51,512 bases of DNA from Verrucomicrobiales bacterium (GTDB lineage: Bacteria; Verrucomicrobiota; Verrucomicrobiia; Verrucomicrobiales; DEV007), in contig JAOFDG010000006.1 of the NCBI GenBank assembly GCA_028033615.1, positions 1-51,512 on the forward strand. Direction: 5' to 3'. The position numbers and the translations under genes are program-made. Under the pieces are notes generated by a model. It was not told the DNA's origin. It was given only the letters and a program-made list of their open reading frames with translations, and made no database searches. Shown here piece by piece: positions 14,716 to 24,489 of this stretch; positions within the stretch are counted from its first letter, which is position 1, and the number at the start of each line of letters is the position of its first letter.

Positions 14716-17484
14716 ATGGCCGACAAGGGACCCAATTACAAAGACACACTAAACCTTCCTCATACGGATTTTCCAATGAGAGCAAGTCTAGTAGAACGCG
14801 AACCATTGAGACTAAAAAAATGGGAGTCGATTAACTTATACGAAAAGATTATCAAATTAAGAGAATCAGATCGTGGTCCAGAATTTATACTCCATGACGG
14901 CCCCCCTTTTGCAAATGGCGACGTTCATATGGGCACAGCTCTTAATAAATTACTAAAAGATTTAGTCATTAAATCAAAATCCATGTCTGGGTTTATTACA
15001 CCTTTTATACCAGGTTGGGACTGCCATGGTCTTCCAATTGAGTATAAGGTAGTTAAAAAGGCACAAGGTTTAGATGCAGCTGAAATCAGAAGGCGGTGCG
15101 AATCCTTTGCTCGAGACTTTATTGATATTCAGCGTGAATCATTCAAGAGATTAGGAGTCCTTGCGGCATGGGATACACCATACCTGACACTTGAGCCTAA
15201 ATATGAAGCGGATATCATCAGAACTTTTTCTAAATTCATTGAACAAGATCTAGTCTACTCAAGTAAAAAACCAGTACAATGGAGCTTCGGCGCGCAAACC
15301 GCACTTGCTGAGGCCGAAGTTGAATACAAAGATGTAACCGACACCGCCATATTTGTTAAATTCCAAATTCTATCAGGAGAGCTTGCTAAAAAATCTTCAT
15401 TAGTAATATGGACAACAACCCCATGGACTCTTCCTGCAAACTTAGCAATAGCTCTTAACCAAAAGTTTGATTATATCGATGGAGAATTTACCGATAATGA
15501 AAACACCACTCACAGGCTAATAATTGCCAAAGACCTAGTTGAAAAATTTGAGGAAAAGACAGAATTCAAACTAACTCAAACGGTGAATACTTTAAAAGGG
15601 CATGATTTTAAAGATTGTTACACTGCTCATCCTTTTTTAGATAGACACTCACCTGTTATATTTGGAGATTTTGTGACAACTGAAACGGGAACAGGCGCCG
15701 TCCACATTGCACCTGGTCATGGAGGCGATGATTATTTAGCCGGCAAGGCCGCTGGATTAGATGTCCTATCCCCCGTTGATGATTTAGGCAATTATACCGA
15801 AGAAGTTGGCATAAGAGACCTTGTAGGCAAGCACGTGCTAAAATCTAATGATCATATTATACAAATACTCGAAAAACAAAAAGCATTAGTTGGGCAAGAA
15901 GAGTATACCCACTCTTATCCACATTGTTGGAGATCAAAGACTCCAATAATTTTCAGAGCTGTACCTCAGTTTTTCATTTCTATTGAATCATTTAGAGAAG
16001 AGGCATTAAAAGAAATTGATAAAGTCGACTGGTTACCCTCAAAAAACCGTAACAGAATTTATGGAACAGTTGAAGCTAGACCCGACTGGTGTATCTCTAG
16101 ACAAAGAACTTGGGGAGTCCCTTTGCCAATATTTTATGATGGCTCAGGGTCCCCACTAATTAATTCTGAAACAGCAAAACAAGTAGCTGATATCATAGAG
16201 AAGGAAGGCTCTAATATATGGTTTGAGAAAAGTGATTCTTGGTGGATAGAAAAATTAGGTCTTGAGAGTGACTGTACTCGCTGTGGAGACACCCTTGATG
16301 TATGGATCGATTCAGGAACGAGCCACATTGCCGTTTGTGATAAACACCCTCAATTACATTCGCCTGCTGATCTTTACCTTGAGGCCACAGATCAACACAG
16401 GGGCTGGTTTCAAAGCTCCCTAATGATAAGCATGGTCACAAAGGGAACAGCGCCATACAAGTCGGTTCTCACTCACGGCTTTGTCGTAGATCAAGATACA
16501 GGAAAAAAAGTTTCCAAATCAGACCAATCAAATAATGATCAGAAGAAAAAGAAGAAGGTAAAGCCAATGGAGGCTGACCATTTTATCTCAAAGTTTGGCG
16601 CTGACATATTACGATTGTGGGTAGCCAGTGTTGATTGGGAAACTGAGGTCCCTTTTGGAGAAGGTCTATTTAAACAAACTGCCGACACCTACAGAAGAAT
16701 TCGTAACACTCTTAGAATTTTACTTGGAAACCTTCATGACTTCGATTGCTCAGAAAATCAAGTTACGCACGAAAATCTAACTTTCATTGATAAGTGGATC
16801 TTAGAACGTTTACACAAAACAACAGAAGAATGCTTAGAAGGATATGAAAGTTATGAGTTCAGAAAAGTTTTTAACTCTATCAATAACTTCTGCACTAATG
16901 ATCTTAGTAGCATTTATATAGATATAACTAAAGATAGATTATATTGCGATCATAAAGATTCTAAAAAAAGAAGATCAACTCAAACTTGCATGAACATTGT
17001 CTTAACTGACCTCTGTAAATTACTAGCTCCTATTCTTAGCTTTACGGCTGATGAGACATGGGAACATGCTGGCAACGAATCTGGAGACATACACTGCGAA
17101 ACCTTCCCAAAACCTGACCCTGAATTTTCACCAGGGAAAATATCAAGTTACATGGAGATTTTACTAAAATACAGAAACATCATCCAACAGTCCATTGAGC
17201 CACTCAGACAAGAAAAATTAGTCAGGTCCAATTATGAAGCATCAGTCGAACTTTATCTGAATAATGATGACAAAGAACCGATGGATATCTTAGGTGACAA
17301 TGAGGATATTCATGAATTTTTCATGGTTAGTGAACTAAACACAATCAAGGGAAATCAGGATTTAAGTGCTAAAACAATCAAATCTTCACATCCCAAATGC
17401 CCACGGTGTTGGAGACTATTAGCTAGCAACCATGTTGACAATTTATGTGAGCGTTGTGAGTCAGTTGTAAACTCTGCAACCTGA
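14716..17484 (+). CDS. ileS: Isoleucyl-tRNA synthetase
   Basis: A 922-residue class I synthetase of normal bacterial IleS length. The HIGH motif is HMGT (His71 to Thr74) after PPFANGDV; the CP1 editing domain carries WTTTPWTLPANLAIA and the GTGAVHIAPGHGGDDY segment; the KMSKS motif is KVSKS (598-602); the C-terminal zinc-binding segment is CPRCWRLL...LCERC. It charges tRNA-Ile and edits valine. After KVSKS there is a lysine-rich insert (DQKKKKKVKP, residues 608-617) before the usual HFISKFGADILRLW, where most bacteria have a short S-L-G-N-x loop. The gene is convergent with the aldo/keto reductase (8 nt between stops). Confidence 0.97.
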   Translation: MADKGPNYKDTLNLPHTDFPMRASLVEREPLRLKKWESINLYEKIIKLRESDRGPEFILHDGPPFANGDVHMGTALNKLLKDLVIKSKSMSGFITPFIPGWDCHGLPIEYKVVKKAQGLDAAEIRRRCESFARDFIDIQRESFKRLGVLAAWDTPYLTLEPKYEADIIRTFSKFIEQDLVYSSKKPVQWSFGAQTALAEAEVEYKDVTDTAIFVKFQILSGELAKKSSLVIWTTTPWTLPANLAIALNQKFDYIDGEFTDNENTTHRLIIAKDLVEKFEEKTEFKLTQTVNTLKGHDFKDCYTAHPFLDRHSPVIFGDFVTTETGTGAVHIAPGHGGDDYLAGKAAGLDVLSPVDDLGNYTEEVGIRDLVGKHVLKSNDHIIQILEKQKALVGQEEYTHSYPHCWRSKTPIIFRAVPQFFISIESFREEALKEIDKVDWLPSKNRNRIYGTVEARPDWCISRQRTWGVPLPIFYDGSGSPLINSETAKQVADIIEKEGSNIWFEKSDSWWIEKLGLESDCTRCGDTLDVWIDSGTSHIAVCDKHPQLHSPADLYLEATDQHRGWFQSSLMISMVTKGTAPYKSVLTHGFVVDQDTGKKVSKSDQSNNDQKKKKKVKPMEADHFISKFGADILRLWVASVDWETEVPFGEGLFKQTADTYRRIRNTLRILLGNLHDFDCSENQVTHENLTFIDKWILERLHKTTEECLEGYESYEFRKVFNSINNFCTNDLSSIYIDITKDRLYCDHKDSKKRRSTQTCMNIVLTDLCKLLAPILSFTADETWEHAGNESGDIHCETFPKPDPEFSPGKISSYMEILLKYRNIIQQSIEPLRQEKLVRSNYEASVELYLNNDDKEPMDILGDNEDIHEFFMVSELNTIKGNQDLSAKTIKSSHPKCPRCWRLLASNHVDNLCERCESVVNSAT

Positions 17485-17492
17485 TGTTTGAG

Positions 17493-18518
17493 CTATTCGC
17501 CTGCCCATAATGATTTCGGCAGATTAATTTGTGAAAGAAGATCGTCTATTGCCCGCTCTTCATCGTCTGAGAAAATAGAATTTTCTACACACTTTGAATT
17601 CTCAATGACTTGCTCTGGTGAACTAGCTCCGATTAAAGCAGAGGTAACTCTCCGGTCTCTCAAAACCCATGACAATGCCATCTGAGCAAGAGACTGCCCC
17701 CTATCAATTGCTAACTTATTGAGGCTTTGAATGCAGTTTAAAATAGGTTCTGATAATTCAGATTCACGAATTAAACCGCTAGTATTTGCGGCCCTAGATG
17801 AAGCAGGAATTTCATTCAAGTACTTGTTAGTTAAAAGGCCTTGATAGAGTGGGCAAAATGCAATAACACCGATTCCTAAATTTCCAACCGATTCCAGTAA
17901 ACTCTTTTCTATCCACCTATTGAACATTGAATAATTGGGTTGATGAATAATAATAGGAGCCCAACCATTTTCCTTGCATATATTTGAGGCTTGTATGGTC
18001 TGGTCGCTATTGTAACTACTTATACCTGCGTAAAGGGCCTTGCCTTGTGCGACCGCCGAATTAAGAGCGCTTAGAGTTTCCTCCATGGGGGTTTCAGGGT
18101 CAAATCGGTGACTGTAAAAAATATCAACATAATCCATATCTAACCGATTAAGTGATTGATCTAGACTATTTATTAAATATTTTCGAGAGCCCCACTCACC
18201 ATAGGGCCCAGGCCACATGTCATAACCAGCCTTTGATGATACAACAATCTCATGTCGGGGAAGGGCTTTCAGAATTACTCCTGCATTTTTTTCAGCAGCA
18301 CCATAAGGAGGACCATAATTATTAGCTAAATCAAAATGAGTTATTCCTCTATCAAATGCAGTATAAACAATCTCTTTTTGAAGCGAGGTTACTTGAGGCC
18401 CTCCAAAATTATGCCAAAATCCTAATGTTATTGATGGTAACTTTAATCCCCACTGACCACATTTGCGGTACGGCATACGTCCATCATATCTGTCTTTATC
18501 TGGAGAGTAATTTGACAT
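17493..18518 (-). CDS. Aldo/keto reductase, YghZ (L-glyceraldehyde 3-phosphate reductase) type
   Basis: A 341-residue TIM-barrel NADPH oxidoreductase. The start (..RMPYRKCGQWGLKLP), GFWHNFGG, the active-site segment THFDLANNYGPPYGAAE (Asp, Tyr), the lysine in SSKAGYDMWPGPYGEWGSRK, SHRFDPETPMEETL and the LLTNKYL segment correspond closely to E. coli YghZ, which reduces L-glyceraldehyde 3-phosphate and methylglyoxal. Related Kv-beta-like reductases act on similar aldehydes, so the substrate is not certain. It is divergent from the sialidase-like gene. Confidence 0.9.
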   Translation of the reverse strand: MSNYSPDKDRYDGRMPYRKCGQWGLKLPSITLGFWHNFGGPQVTSLQKEIVYTAFDRGITHFDLANNYGPPYGAAEKNAGVILKALPRHEIVVSSKAGYDMWPGPYGEWGSRKYLINSLDQSLNRLDMDYVDIFYSHRFDPETPMEETLSALNSAVAQGKALYAGISSYNSDQTIQASNICKENGWAPIIIHQPNYSMFNRWIEKSLLESVGNLGIGVIAFCPLYQGLLTNKYLNEIPASSRAANTSGLIRESELSEPILNCIQSLNKLAIDRGQSLAQMALSWVLRDRRVTSALIGASSPEQVIENSKCVENSIFSDDEERAIDDLLSQINLPKSLWAGE

Positions 18519-18659
18519 TATTTATTTTTTCCACACATAAATGCTGAAATCGAGAAATTTAATCAGTTAATCAACTCATTTTTAATTATTAGAAATTGAA
18601 TTCTCGCAATTTAATAAGAAATACCAATAATTATATATTCTTCTTAGAAGTACAATTTT

Positions 18660-19685
18660 ATGCAAATGGTAAAACAAAAAACAATCCTAACTTTATTTTT
18701 AATAATTAGTAAATTTTCATCATGTGAAATTATTTTCAGTAAAGAGATTTCGATTATCGAAACTGTTAAAATATGGGACAAGGCGCCTCATAATGCATTT
18801 ACTGACCTAGAATATTACAAAGGCAAATGGTACTGCGCTTTTCGGGAAGGTAACGGACATGTGGGCTCAGGTGATTACGGAAGAATACGCATCATAAGGT
18901 CTAATGAAGGCAAAGCTTGGCAGTCCGTTACTTTATTAGCAAAAGATAAAGTAGATCTAAGAGATGCAAAACTTTCAGTAACTCCTAATAACAACCTCTT
19001 GCTTAATTCATGCGAATATAGATTAGATAATGACTCTGACTCTATCAGAAACAATACATCAATAACATTCCTTTCCAGCAATGGAATAGATTGGTCAAAT
19101 GAAAATGAAATTGCTGATAAAAATTTCTGGTTATGGCAGACAACTTGGCATAATTCGAAAGGCTACGCTCTAGGCTATCGTTGGGGACATAATGACATGA
19201 CTAGGCTATACACAACCACTAATGGGATTGATTACATTCAATTAGTAGATCACTTACGCCCCCCCAATGATAAAAGCAATGAACATGCAATGCTGTTTGA
19301 CTCAGACAATACAGCTCACATGTTATTAAGAAGAGATAACACATCATCTAAGGAAGCAGGTCATGCATTACTCGGGAAAGCCTCCCCTCCATACAAAGAC
19401 TGGGAGTGGAGACGGCTAAACATTAGGATTGGTGGACCTGCAATGATTCAGATTGATCCAGATACTATCATTGCTTGCATAAGAAGATACGGTAACACTA
19501 ATTGGACAGAACTAGGATGGATTAATACTAATACTGCGAAGTATGAACCCGCCTTAAAACTTCCAAGTGGTGGTGACACTAGCTACGCAGGGTTAGTATG
19601 GCATAAAAAAGTTTTATGGATAAGTTACTATAGTAGTCATGAAGGGAAGTCCTCAATTTATTTATCAAAAGTTAAAATTCGATAA
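18660..19685 (+). CDS. Exported sialidase-fold (BNR-like) protein
   Basis: A 341-residue protein with an N-terminal hydrophobic segment (residues 9-21) ending in SSC, compatible with a signal peptide or a lipoprotein signal. The body matches the six-bladed sialidase-like propeller: Asp-box-type turns (SNEGKAWQSV, SSNGIDWSNE, TTNGIDYIQL), RDAKLSVTPNNNLLLN and the closing GGDTSYAGLVWHKKVLWISY. Such proteins in this phylum are often annotated as exo-alpha-sialidases or glycoside hydrolases, but several sialidase catalytic residues cannot be confirmed by eye. It starts a plus-strand run with two sugar-type dehydrogenases, which supports a role in glycan breakdown (inference). Confidence 0.8.
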   Translation: MQMVKQKTILTLFLIISKFSSCEIIFSKEISIIETVKIWDKAPHNAFTDLEYYKGKWYCAFREGNGHVGSGDYGRIRIIRSNEGKAWQSVTLLAKDKVDLRDAKLSVTPNNNLLLNSCEYRLDNDSDSIRNNTSITFLSSNGIDWSNENEIADKNFWLWQTTWHNSKGYALGYRWGHNDMTRLYTTTNGIDYIQLVDHLRPPNDKSNEHAMLFDSDNTAHMLLRRDNTSSKEAGHALLGKASPPYKDWEWRRLNIRIGGPAMIQIDPDTIIACIRRYGNTNWTELGWINTNTAKYEPALKLPSGGDTSYAGLVWHKKVLWISYYSSHEGKSSIYLSKVKIR

Positions 19686-19702
19686 AATATACCATTAACT
19701 TA

Positions 19703-20740
19703 ATGAAAGCACTATCACTCGAATCTTATAATAATTTTTCATACATAAATGTTCCTGATCCCGATTTCGGTGATAATGATGTTCTTATAAGAGTAAACTC
19801 ATGCGGAATATGTGGCAGTGATGTCCATGGCATGGATGGCAGCAGTGGGCGAAGAATTCCTCCAATTATAATGGGGCATGAAGCTGCTGGAACAGTCGAA
19901 TCAGTTGGCTCAAATGTCTCTAATTGGAAACCTGGTGACAGAGTCACGTTTGACTCAACTATTTATTGTGGAGAGTGTAAGTTTTGTGCTTTGCAACAAG
20001 TTAACCTTTGTGAAGACCGAAGAGTTATCGGTGTATCACCTGGCACATACCGTCAGCACGGCGCATTTGCAGAATTTGTTTCCATCCCAGCAAGAATTCT
20101 CTACAGATTACCCGACAATGTACCTTTTGAAGAAGCCGCATTTGTAGAACCAGTTTCAATCGCTCTGCATGGGGTGAACCGGATACCTACAGTTAAATCA
20201 AAATCGGCAGTTGTTATTGGATCTGGAATGATCGGCCTGCTAGTAATTCAAGCACTTAAACTAAGAGGAGCTTCTAATATAATTGCCGTTGATTTAGATG
20301 AAAAAAAACTCAAAAAAGCTAAAGAACTAGGCGCAGATGATGCGCTCTTAAGTAACGAAAATACTGTCTCATCTATTCATGAAATCACAGATGGCGGAGC
20401 AGACATTTCCCTCGAAGTAGTTGGAATGACGCCTACACTAAATCTTGCAATAGAAAGCACACGAAAGGGAGGAAGCGTAGGCCTAATAGGAAATATTGAA
20501 GCAAGAACTGATTTCCCTTTACAATCAGTTGTCACCAGAGAATTGACGTTATATGGATCATGTAGCTCTAACGGAGAATATGGGGAAGCTTTAAATTTAA
20601 TCTCAATGGGAGAAATTAAAGTTAGAGAACTAATCAGCTCTATAGCACCTTTATCATCTGGTGCAGAATGGTTTTCTAAACTTTATAACTCTAGTGAAGA
20701 TATGCTAAAAGTCATTTTAAAACCTGACAATGAACTCTAA
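19703..20740 (+). CDS. Zinc-dependent alcohol/polyol dehydrogenase (MDR family)
   Basis: A 345-residue medium-chain dehydrogenase. Catalytic zinc ligands Cys37 (CGICGSD), His59 and Glu60 (MGHEAAG) are present, as is the four-cysteine structural zinc site Cys89, Cys92, Cys95, Cys103. The Rossmann motif is VIGSGMIGLLVIQ, followed by an acidic residue in AVDLDEKK, which indicates NAD rather than NADP. The closest family types are sorbitol, galactitol-phosphate and threonine dehydrogenases; the exact substrate is open. It sits 17 nt after the sialidase-like gene and 22 nt before the short-chain dehydrogenase. Confidence 0.92.
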   Translation: MKALSLESYNNFSYINVPDPDFGDNDVLIRVNSCGICGSDVHGMDGSSGRRIPPIIMGHEAAGTVESVGSNVSNWKPGDRVTFDSTIYCGECKFCALQQVNLCEDRRVIGVSPGTYRQHGAFAEFVSIPARILYRLPDNVPFEEAAFVEPVSIALHGVNRIPTVKSKSAVVIGSGMIGLLVIQALKLRGASNIIAVDLDEKKLKKAKELGADDALLSNENTVSSIHEITDGGADISLEVVGMTPTLNLAIESTRKGGSVGLIGNIEARTDFPLQSVVTRELTLYGSCSSNGEYGEALNLISMGEIKVRELISSIAPLSSGAEWFSKLYNSSEDMLKVILKPDNEL

Positions 20741-20762
20741 TTTTTTAAATATATAATTTAAC

Positions 20763-21539
20763 ATGTTTAACCTCGAAGGGAAAAAAGCATTCATAAGTGG
20801 AGCAAGTAGAGGCCTCGGTAAACAATTTGCCAATGCACTAGCCAAAGCCGGAGCCGATATTGCCATAACTAGTAGAACGCTTGATTCACTAGATGGTACA
20901 TGTAATGAGGTTCAAGCTCTGGGAAAAAAATGCATTCCACTTAAAATGGATGTCCTAGAAGAACAAAGTATAATTGATGCAGCACAAAAGGCAGAAACTG
21001 AACTAGGCTCGATCGACATTCTAATAAATAATGCAGGGTGTAATATTAGAAAGCCGGCTCTCGAAGTAACTTGGGAAGATTGGGAAACTGTTGTAGATAC
21101 CAATCTCAAAGGGGCTTTCTTTCTTGCAAAAGAACTGGCCAAAGGGATGACTGATCGTGCCTACGGTAGAATTGTAAATATAGGTTCTGTAACTTCGGTC
21201 GCTGGATATGCAGGGCTGGCGCCTTATGGGGCTAGTCGAGGTGGAATTAAACAATTAACAATGAGTCTAGCTCACGACTGGGGCGATAAAGGAGTAACGG
21301 TAAACTGTTTGGCTCCTGGCTGGTTTAAAACGGAACAAAATTCAAAATTATTTGAAAACTCTGAGTGGGTAACTTATATCGAAGAAAGGATCCCACTCGG
21401 AAGAGTCGGTCGACCAAGTGATCTTGATGGGACTTGCATATTTCTAGCGTCCGATGCAAGTTCTTACGTTACAGGCCAAACGATATTAGTCGATGGAGGA
21501 ATTTCAATCGGTGCTGTAAGAGCAATGCCGAAAAGTTAA
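20763..21539 (+). CDS. Short-chain dehydrogenase/reductase, gluconate 5-dehydrogenase type, with Arg at the catalytic Lys position
   Basis: A 258-residue classical SDR. The cofactor motif is SGASRGLG (12-19), NNAG follows at 89-92, Asn114 and Ser142 are the usual catalytic residues and Tyr155 begins the YxxxK motif; here the motif reads YGASR, so residue 159 is Arg instead of Lys (codon cga). The C-terminal VTGQTILVDGG is typical. Best-fitting relatives act on gluconate or deoxygluconate-like sugar acids. Together with the polyol dehydrogenase and sialidase-fold gene it probably forms a small sugar-catabolic operon. Confidence 0.9.
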   Translation: MFNLEGKKAFISGASRGLGKQFANALAKAGADIAITSRTLDSLDGTCNEVQALGKKCIPLKMDVLEEQSIIDAAQKAETELGSIDILINNAGCNIRKPALEVTWEDWETVVDTNLKGAFFLAKELAKGMTDRAYGRIVNIGSVTSVAGYAGLAPYGASRGGIKQLTMSLAHDWGDKGVTVNCLAPGWFKTEQNSKLFENSEWVTYIEERIPLGRVGRPSDLDGTCIFLASDASSYVTGQTILVDGGISIGAVRAMPKS

Positions 21540-21540
21540 T

Positions 21541-22464
21541 TTATTCTAGAGGCTTGCCCGAAGCCAGTCTCTTTAAGTCTGCGAGAGAAGGCTTCATATG
21601 CTGAACGCTCGCAAATGAAGAAAAACAATTTTCTCCAAGCAAAGAAATTTTTGCGGTTCCACGTTCAATTCCTACATCAGATTTAATTAATAATTTATCA
21701 TTCACGAACATTAGGAAATAAGTTCCAACCCAGGCCATCTGAACATCAAAGAACTTCCCTTCTCTTGACCCACTCTTTAGATACCCAAGATCAACATCAG
21801 GGTTTATATTTGTATACCCATAAGCGTTTCCCTCTAAACTTAAATAGCCCATCACAAGACTATCTTTAGAATTAATAAATCCAAAGCCGGCGTGTTTTCT
21901 TTCATCAGCATTTTCCTTATTTTCATTGTCTTCAATTTTCGCTTTAAGTCTTACTACAACATCTCCTTCAGGTGCGTCATGAAGAGCAACTGAATCATCA
22001 AAGAGGCATTTCATTATAAAAACTCCCTCTTTATAATCCCATCCTCCGTCAGGGCCTTTAGTGATAATCCATGACTTGGGAAGCTCCTCAGGTGAAAACA
22101 AATTTGACCACTTGGATTTACTAAGTTCACCGGATATGTCTTCAGAATTTGAAGTGGCACCAGATATTTCCTTACGGTCAGATAATGAAGATGCCATTTC
22201 TAGAACTGCTCTCGCCATTTCCGCATTCCCACTTCTACTAAGGGCAGCTGATTGCTTTTCTAAAGTTGATATTGTTTCAACTCTTTTCTTTTCAATTAGT
22301 TGAGATGCTTTATTACGAATATCACTTTCATAATCCTCATACTCTTTTATTAGTTTCTTGGTAGCAAAAGGGACCCGATCCTGAGAATACACAATCGAGT
22401 GAAAAAAATTAATAAATAAAAAAACGACTAGTGTGATGTTAATGCGCATACTTAATTTCCTCAT
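21541..22464 (-). CDS. Secreted protein with N-terminal helices and C-terminal beta-sandwich-like domain, unknown
   Basis: A 307-residue protein with a signal peptide (MRKLSMRINITLVVFLFINF, cleavage probably after VYSQ). Residues 30-100 are helical and charged (coiled-coil-like, AALSRSGNAEMARAVLEMAS). Residues 125-295 look like a jelly-roll domain of the DUF1080/LamG type: WDYKEGVFIMKCLFDD, VVVRLKAKIED, GFGFINSKDSLVMGYLSLEG, and a GTAKISLLG strand. Such domains in this phylum often bind or cleave carbohydrate, but I cannot name it. It converges on the SDR gene with no gap and is divergent from the ABC-F gene. Confidence 0.75.
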   Translation of the reverse strand: MRKLSMRINITLVVFLFINFFHSIVYSQDRVPFATKKLIKEYEDYESDIRNKASQLIEKKRVETISTLEKQSAALSRSGNAEMARAVLEMASSLSDRKEISGATSNSEDISGELSKSKWSNLFSPEELPKSWIITKGPDGGWDYKEGVFIMKCLFDDSVALHDAPEGDVVVRLKAKIEDNENKENADERKHAGFGFINSKDSLVMGYLSLEGNAYGYTNINPDVDLGYLKSGSREGKFFDVQMAWVGTYFLMFVNDKLLIKSDVGIERGTAKISLLGENCFSSFASVQHMKPSLADLKRLASGKPLE

Positions 22465-22512
22465 TCTTTTTTAATATTAATAAATATAGAAAGAATAACG
22501 ACAATTCATCAA

Positions 22513-24489
22513 ATGCTTTCTGTAGAAAATGTATCCATACAATTTTTAGGCCGAGTTCTATATAAAGAGCTATCATTCACTGTAAGTGCAAAAGATAGAG
22601 TCTGTTTTGCTGGCCCTAATGGTGCAGGGAAATCTACGTTAATGAAAATAATAGCGGGGCTAATGAATCCTGATTCGGGTTCAATCAACAGAGCAAAGTA
22701 CACTGAAGTCGGATATCTTCCTCAAGATGGCATTAAACACACTGGTAGAACCTTATTCAAAGAAGCTGAAACTGCCTTTGAAAACGAAATGGTTTTGAAA
22801 AAAAGCGTTGATGAATGCAGCGAACAGCTAGGAAAGCTTAATCCAACAAGTGCTGACTACGCCCAAGTTCTTGAAAAGTTTGGAGAATTACAACTAAAGC
22901 TTGATAGTTTTGATGTCAGCAAAATGAAACCAAATATAGAAAGAGTTCTCATTGGCCTAGGCTTTAAATATTCCGACATGGATCGTGAGACATCAGAGTT
23001 TTCAGGTGGATGGCAAATGAGACTTGCTTTAGCAAAGTTATTACTTAAAAGCCCGTCAGTGTTGCTCTTGGATGAGCCTACTAACCACCTCGATATAGAT
23101 TCTCAACTATGGCTTGAAAATTATATTCAGAGCTATCAAGGGTCTGTAATTATAATCTCTCATGACAGTGCTTTTCTAGACCTATTGGTAAAAAAAACTC
23201 TGGCATTTGAAGCAGGAAAGGTAACGGAATTTGCGGGAAATTATAGTTATTATGTAAAGCAAAGTGAGATACAAAGACAGCAAATTCAGCGCGCATATAA
23301 CAATCAACAAAAGGATATCGCCAAGGCAGAACAATTCATTAATAGATTTAGATCTAAAGCGAGGAGAGCATCACAAGCACAAAGTCGATTAAAACAACTT
23401 GAAAGAATTGAAAGAATTCAACTACCTCAGGAGGCAGCAAAATCAATAAAATTAGAATTCCCCCAGCCCGAAAGGTCAGGTCAAATTGTAATAGAGTTAA
23501 CTAATGTCGTAAAGGCATATGGGAAAAACGTTGTATTTAATGATTTTAATTTCAGAATTGATCGGGGAGAAAAAATTGCAGTAGTAGGGGCAAATGGTGC
23601 AGGGAAATCAACCTTCTCGAGAATACTTTCAGGAGTAGAAAACTTTGATACAGGTAATAGAAAAATTGGTCACAAAGTGAGCATTTCTCATTTCGCTCAA
23701 GACCACGCTGAAAAATTAAACCCAAATATGAATGTTCTAGAAACTATAGAGGAGGTTGCGGGATCTGATTCCGCTGGAAACCTTAGATCATTGTTGGGTT
23801 GTTTTCTTTTCAGGGGTGATGATGTATTCAAAAAAGTTTCCGTACTCTCTGGAGGTGAGCGTAGTAGATTGTCATTAGCTAAAATACTGCTAAAGCCAGC
23901 AAATTTTTTAATTCTTGATGAGCCTACCAATCACCTTGATATGGAGTCTCAAAAAGTTTTACAAGATGCTCTAATTGCATATAAGGGAACTATTGTGATT
24001 GTATCTCACAATAGAGATTTCCTTGACCCCATCACTGACAAGGTAATTGAATTTCACTCTAACGCTCAACCTATAAAAGAATTTCACGGGAATTTATCTT
24101 CATTTATTGAATCCAGATCTAGCGATAATCTTGAAACGCCAAAATCAAATATCTCAAGAAAAAAAGATGTTAAAAGTCCTGCAAATAGAAAGGAAATGAG
24201 AAAAGCTCAAGGAAAGATAAGGCAAGAGAAATCAGAGACCTTAAAACCTCTTCAATTAAGATTAGAGCAAATAGAAGAACAAATTGAGAGCCTTGAACAT
24301 AGGAAAAAAGAAATTGAATCTTTAATGACCGATGAGAATTTCTTTAAATCTAAAGACCATATTGAATTAACTGAAGAGCACAAAACATCATCACTAGAAC
24401 TTGAAAGCTCTTTCACTAATTGGTCAAAGATCTCAGATGAGATTGAGAATATCTCCAAAAGCTTTGAAGAACAAATAAATCAAATCTAA
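22513..24489 (+). CDS. ABC-F family ATPase (ribosome-associated, Uup/EttA type)
   Basis: A 658-residue soluble protein with two ABC cassettes and no membrane segments. First cassette: Walker A GPNGAGKST, signature FSGGWQMRLALAKLL, Walker B VLLLDEPTNHLD. Second: GANGAGKST, LSGGERSRLSLAKIL, FLILDEPTNHLD. The linker between them (YNNQQKDIAKAEQFINRFRS onward) is the P-site tRNA interaction motif region of ABC-F proteins. A C-terminal lysine/glutamate-rich coiled coil of about 110 residues is present as in Uup. ABC-F ATPases act on stalled or antibiotic-bound ribosomes. The stop overlaps the hisD stop by 4 nt in convergent orientation. Confidence 0.93.
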   Translation: MLSVENVSIQFLGRVLYKELSFTVSAKDRVCFAGPNGAGKSTLMKIIAGLMNPDSGSINRAKYTEVGYLPQDGIKHTGRTLFKEAETAFENEMVLKKSVDECSEQLGKLNPTSADYAQVLEKFGELQLKLDSFDVSKMKPNIERVLIGLGFKYSDMDRETSEFSGGWQMRLALAKLLLKSPSVLLLDEPTNHLDIDSQLWLENYIQSYQGSVIIISHDSAFLDLLVKKTLAFEAGKVTEFAGNYSYYVKQSEIQRQQIQRAYNNQQKDIAKAEQFINRFRSKARRASQAQSRLKQLERIERIQLPQEAAKSIKLEFPQPERSGQIVIELTNVVKAYGKNVVFNDFNFRIDRGEKIAVVGANGAGKSTFSRILSGVENFDTGNRKIGHKVSISHFAQDHAEKLNPNMNVLETIEEVAGSDSAGNLRSLLGCFLFRGDDVFKKVSVLSGGERSRLSLAKILLKPANFLILDEPTNHLDMESQKVLQDALIAYKGTIVIVSHNRDFLDPITDKVIEFHSNAQPIKEFHGNLSSFIESRSSDNLETPKSNISRKKDVKSPANRKEMRKAQGKIRQEKSETLKPLQLRLEQIEEQIESLEHRKKEIESLMTDENFFKSKDHIELTEEHKTSSLELESSFTNWSKISDEIENISKSFEEQINQI

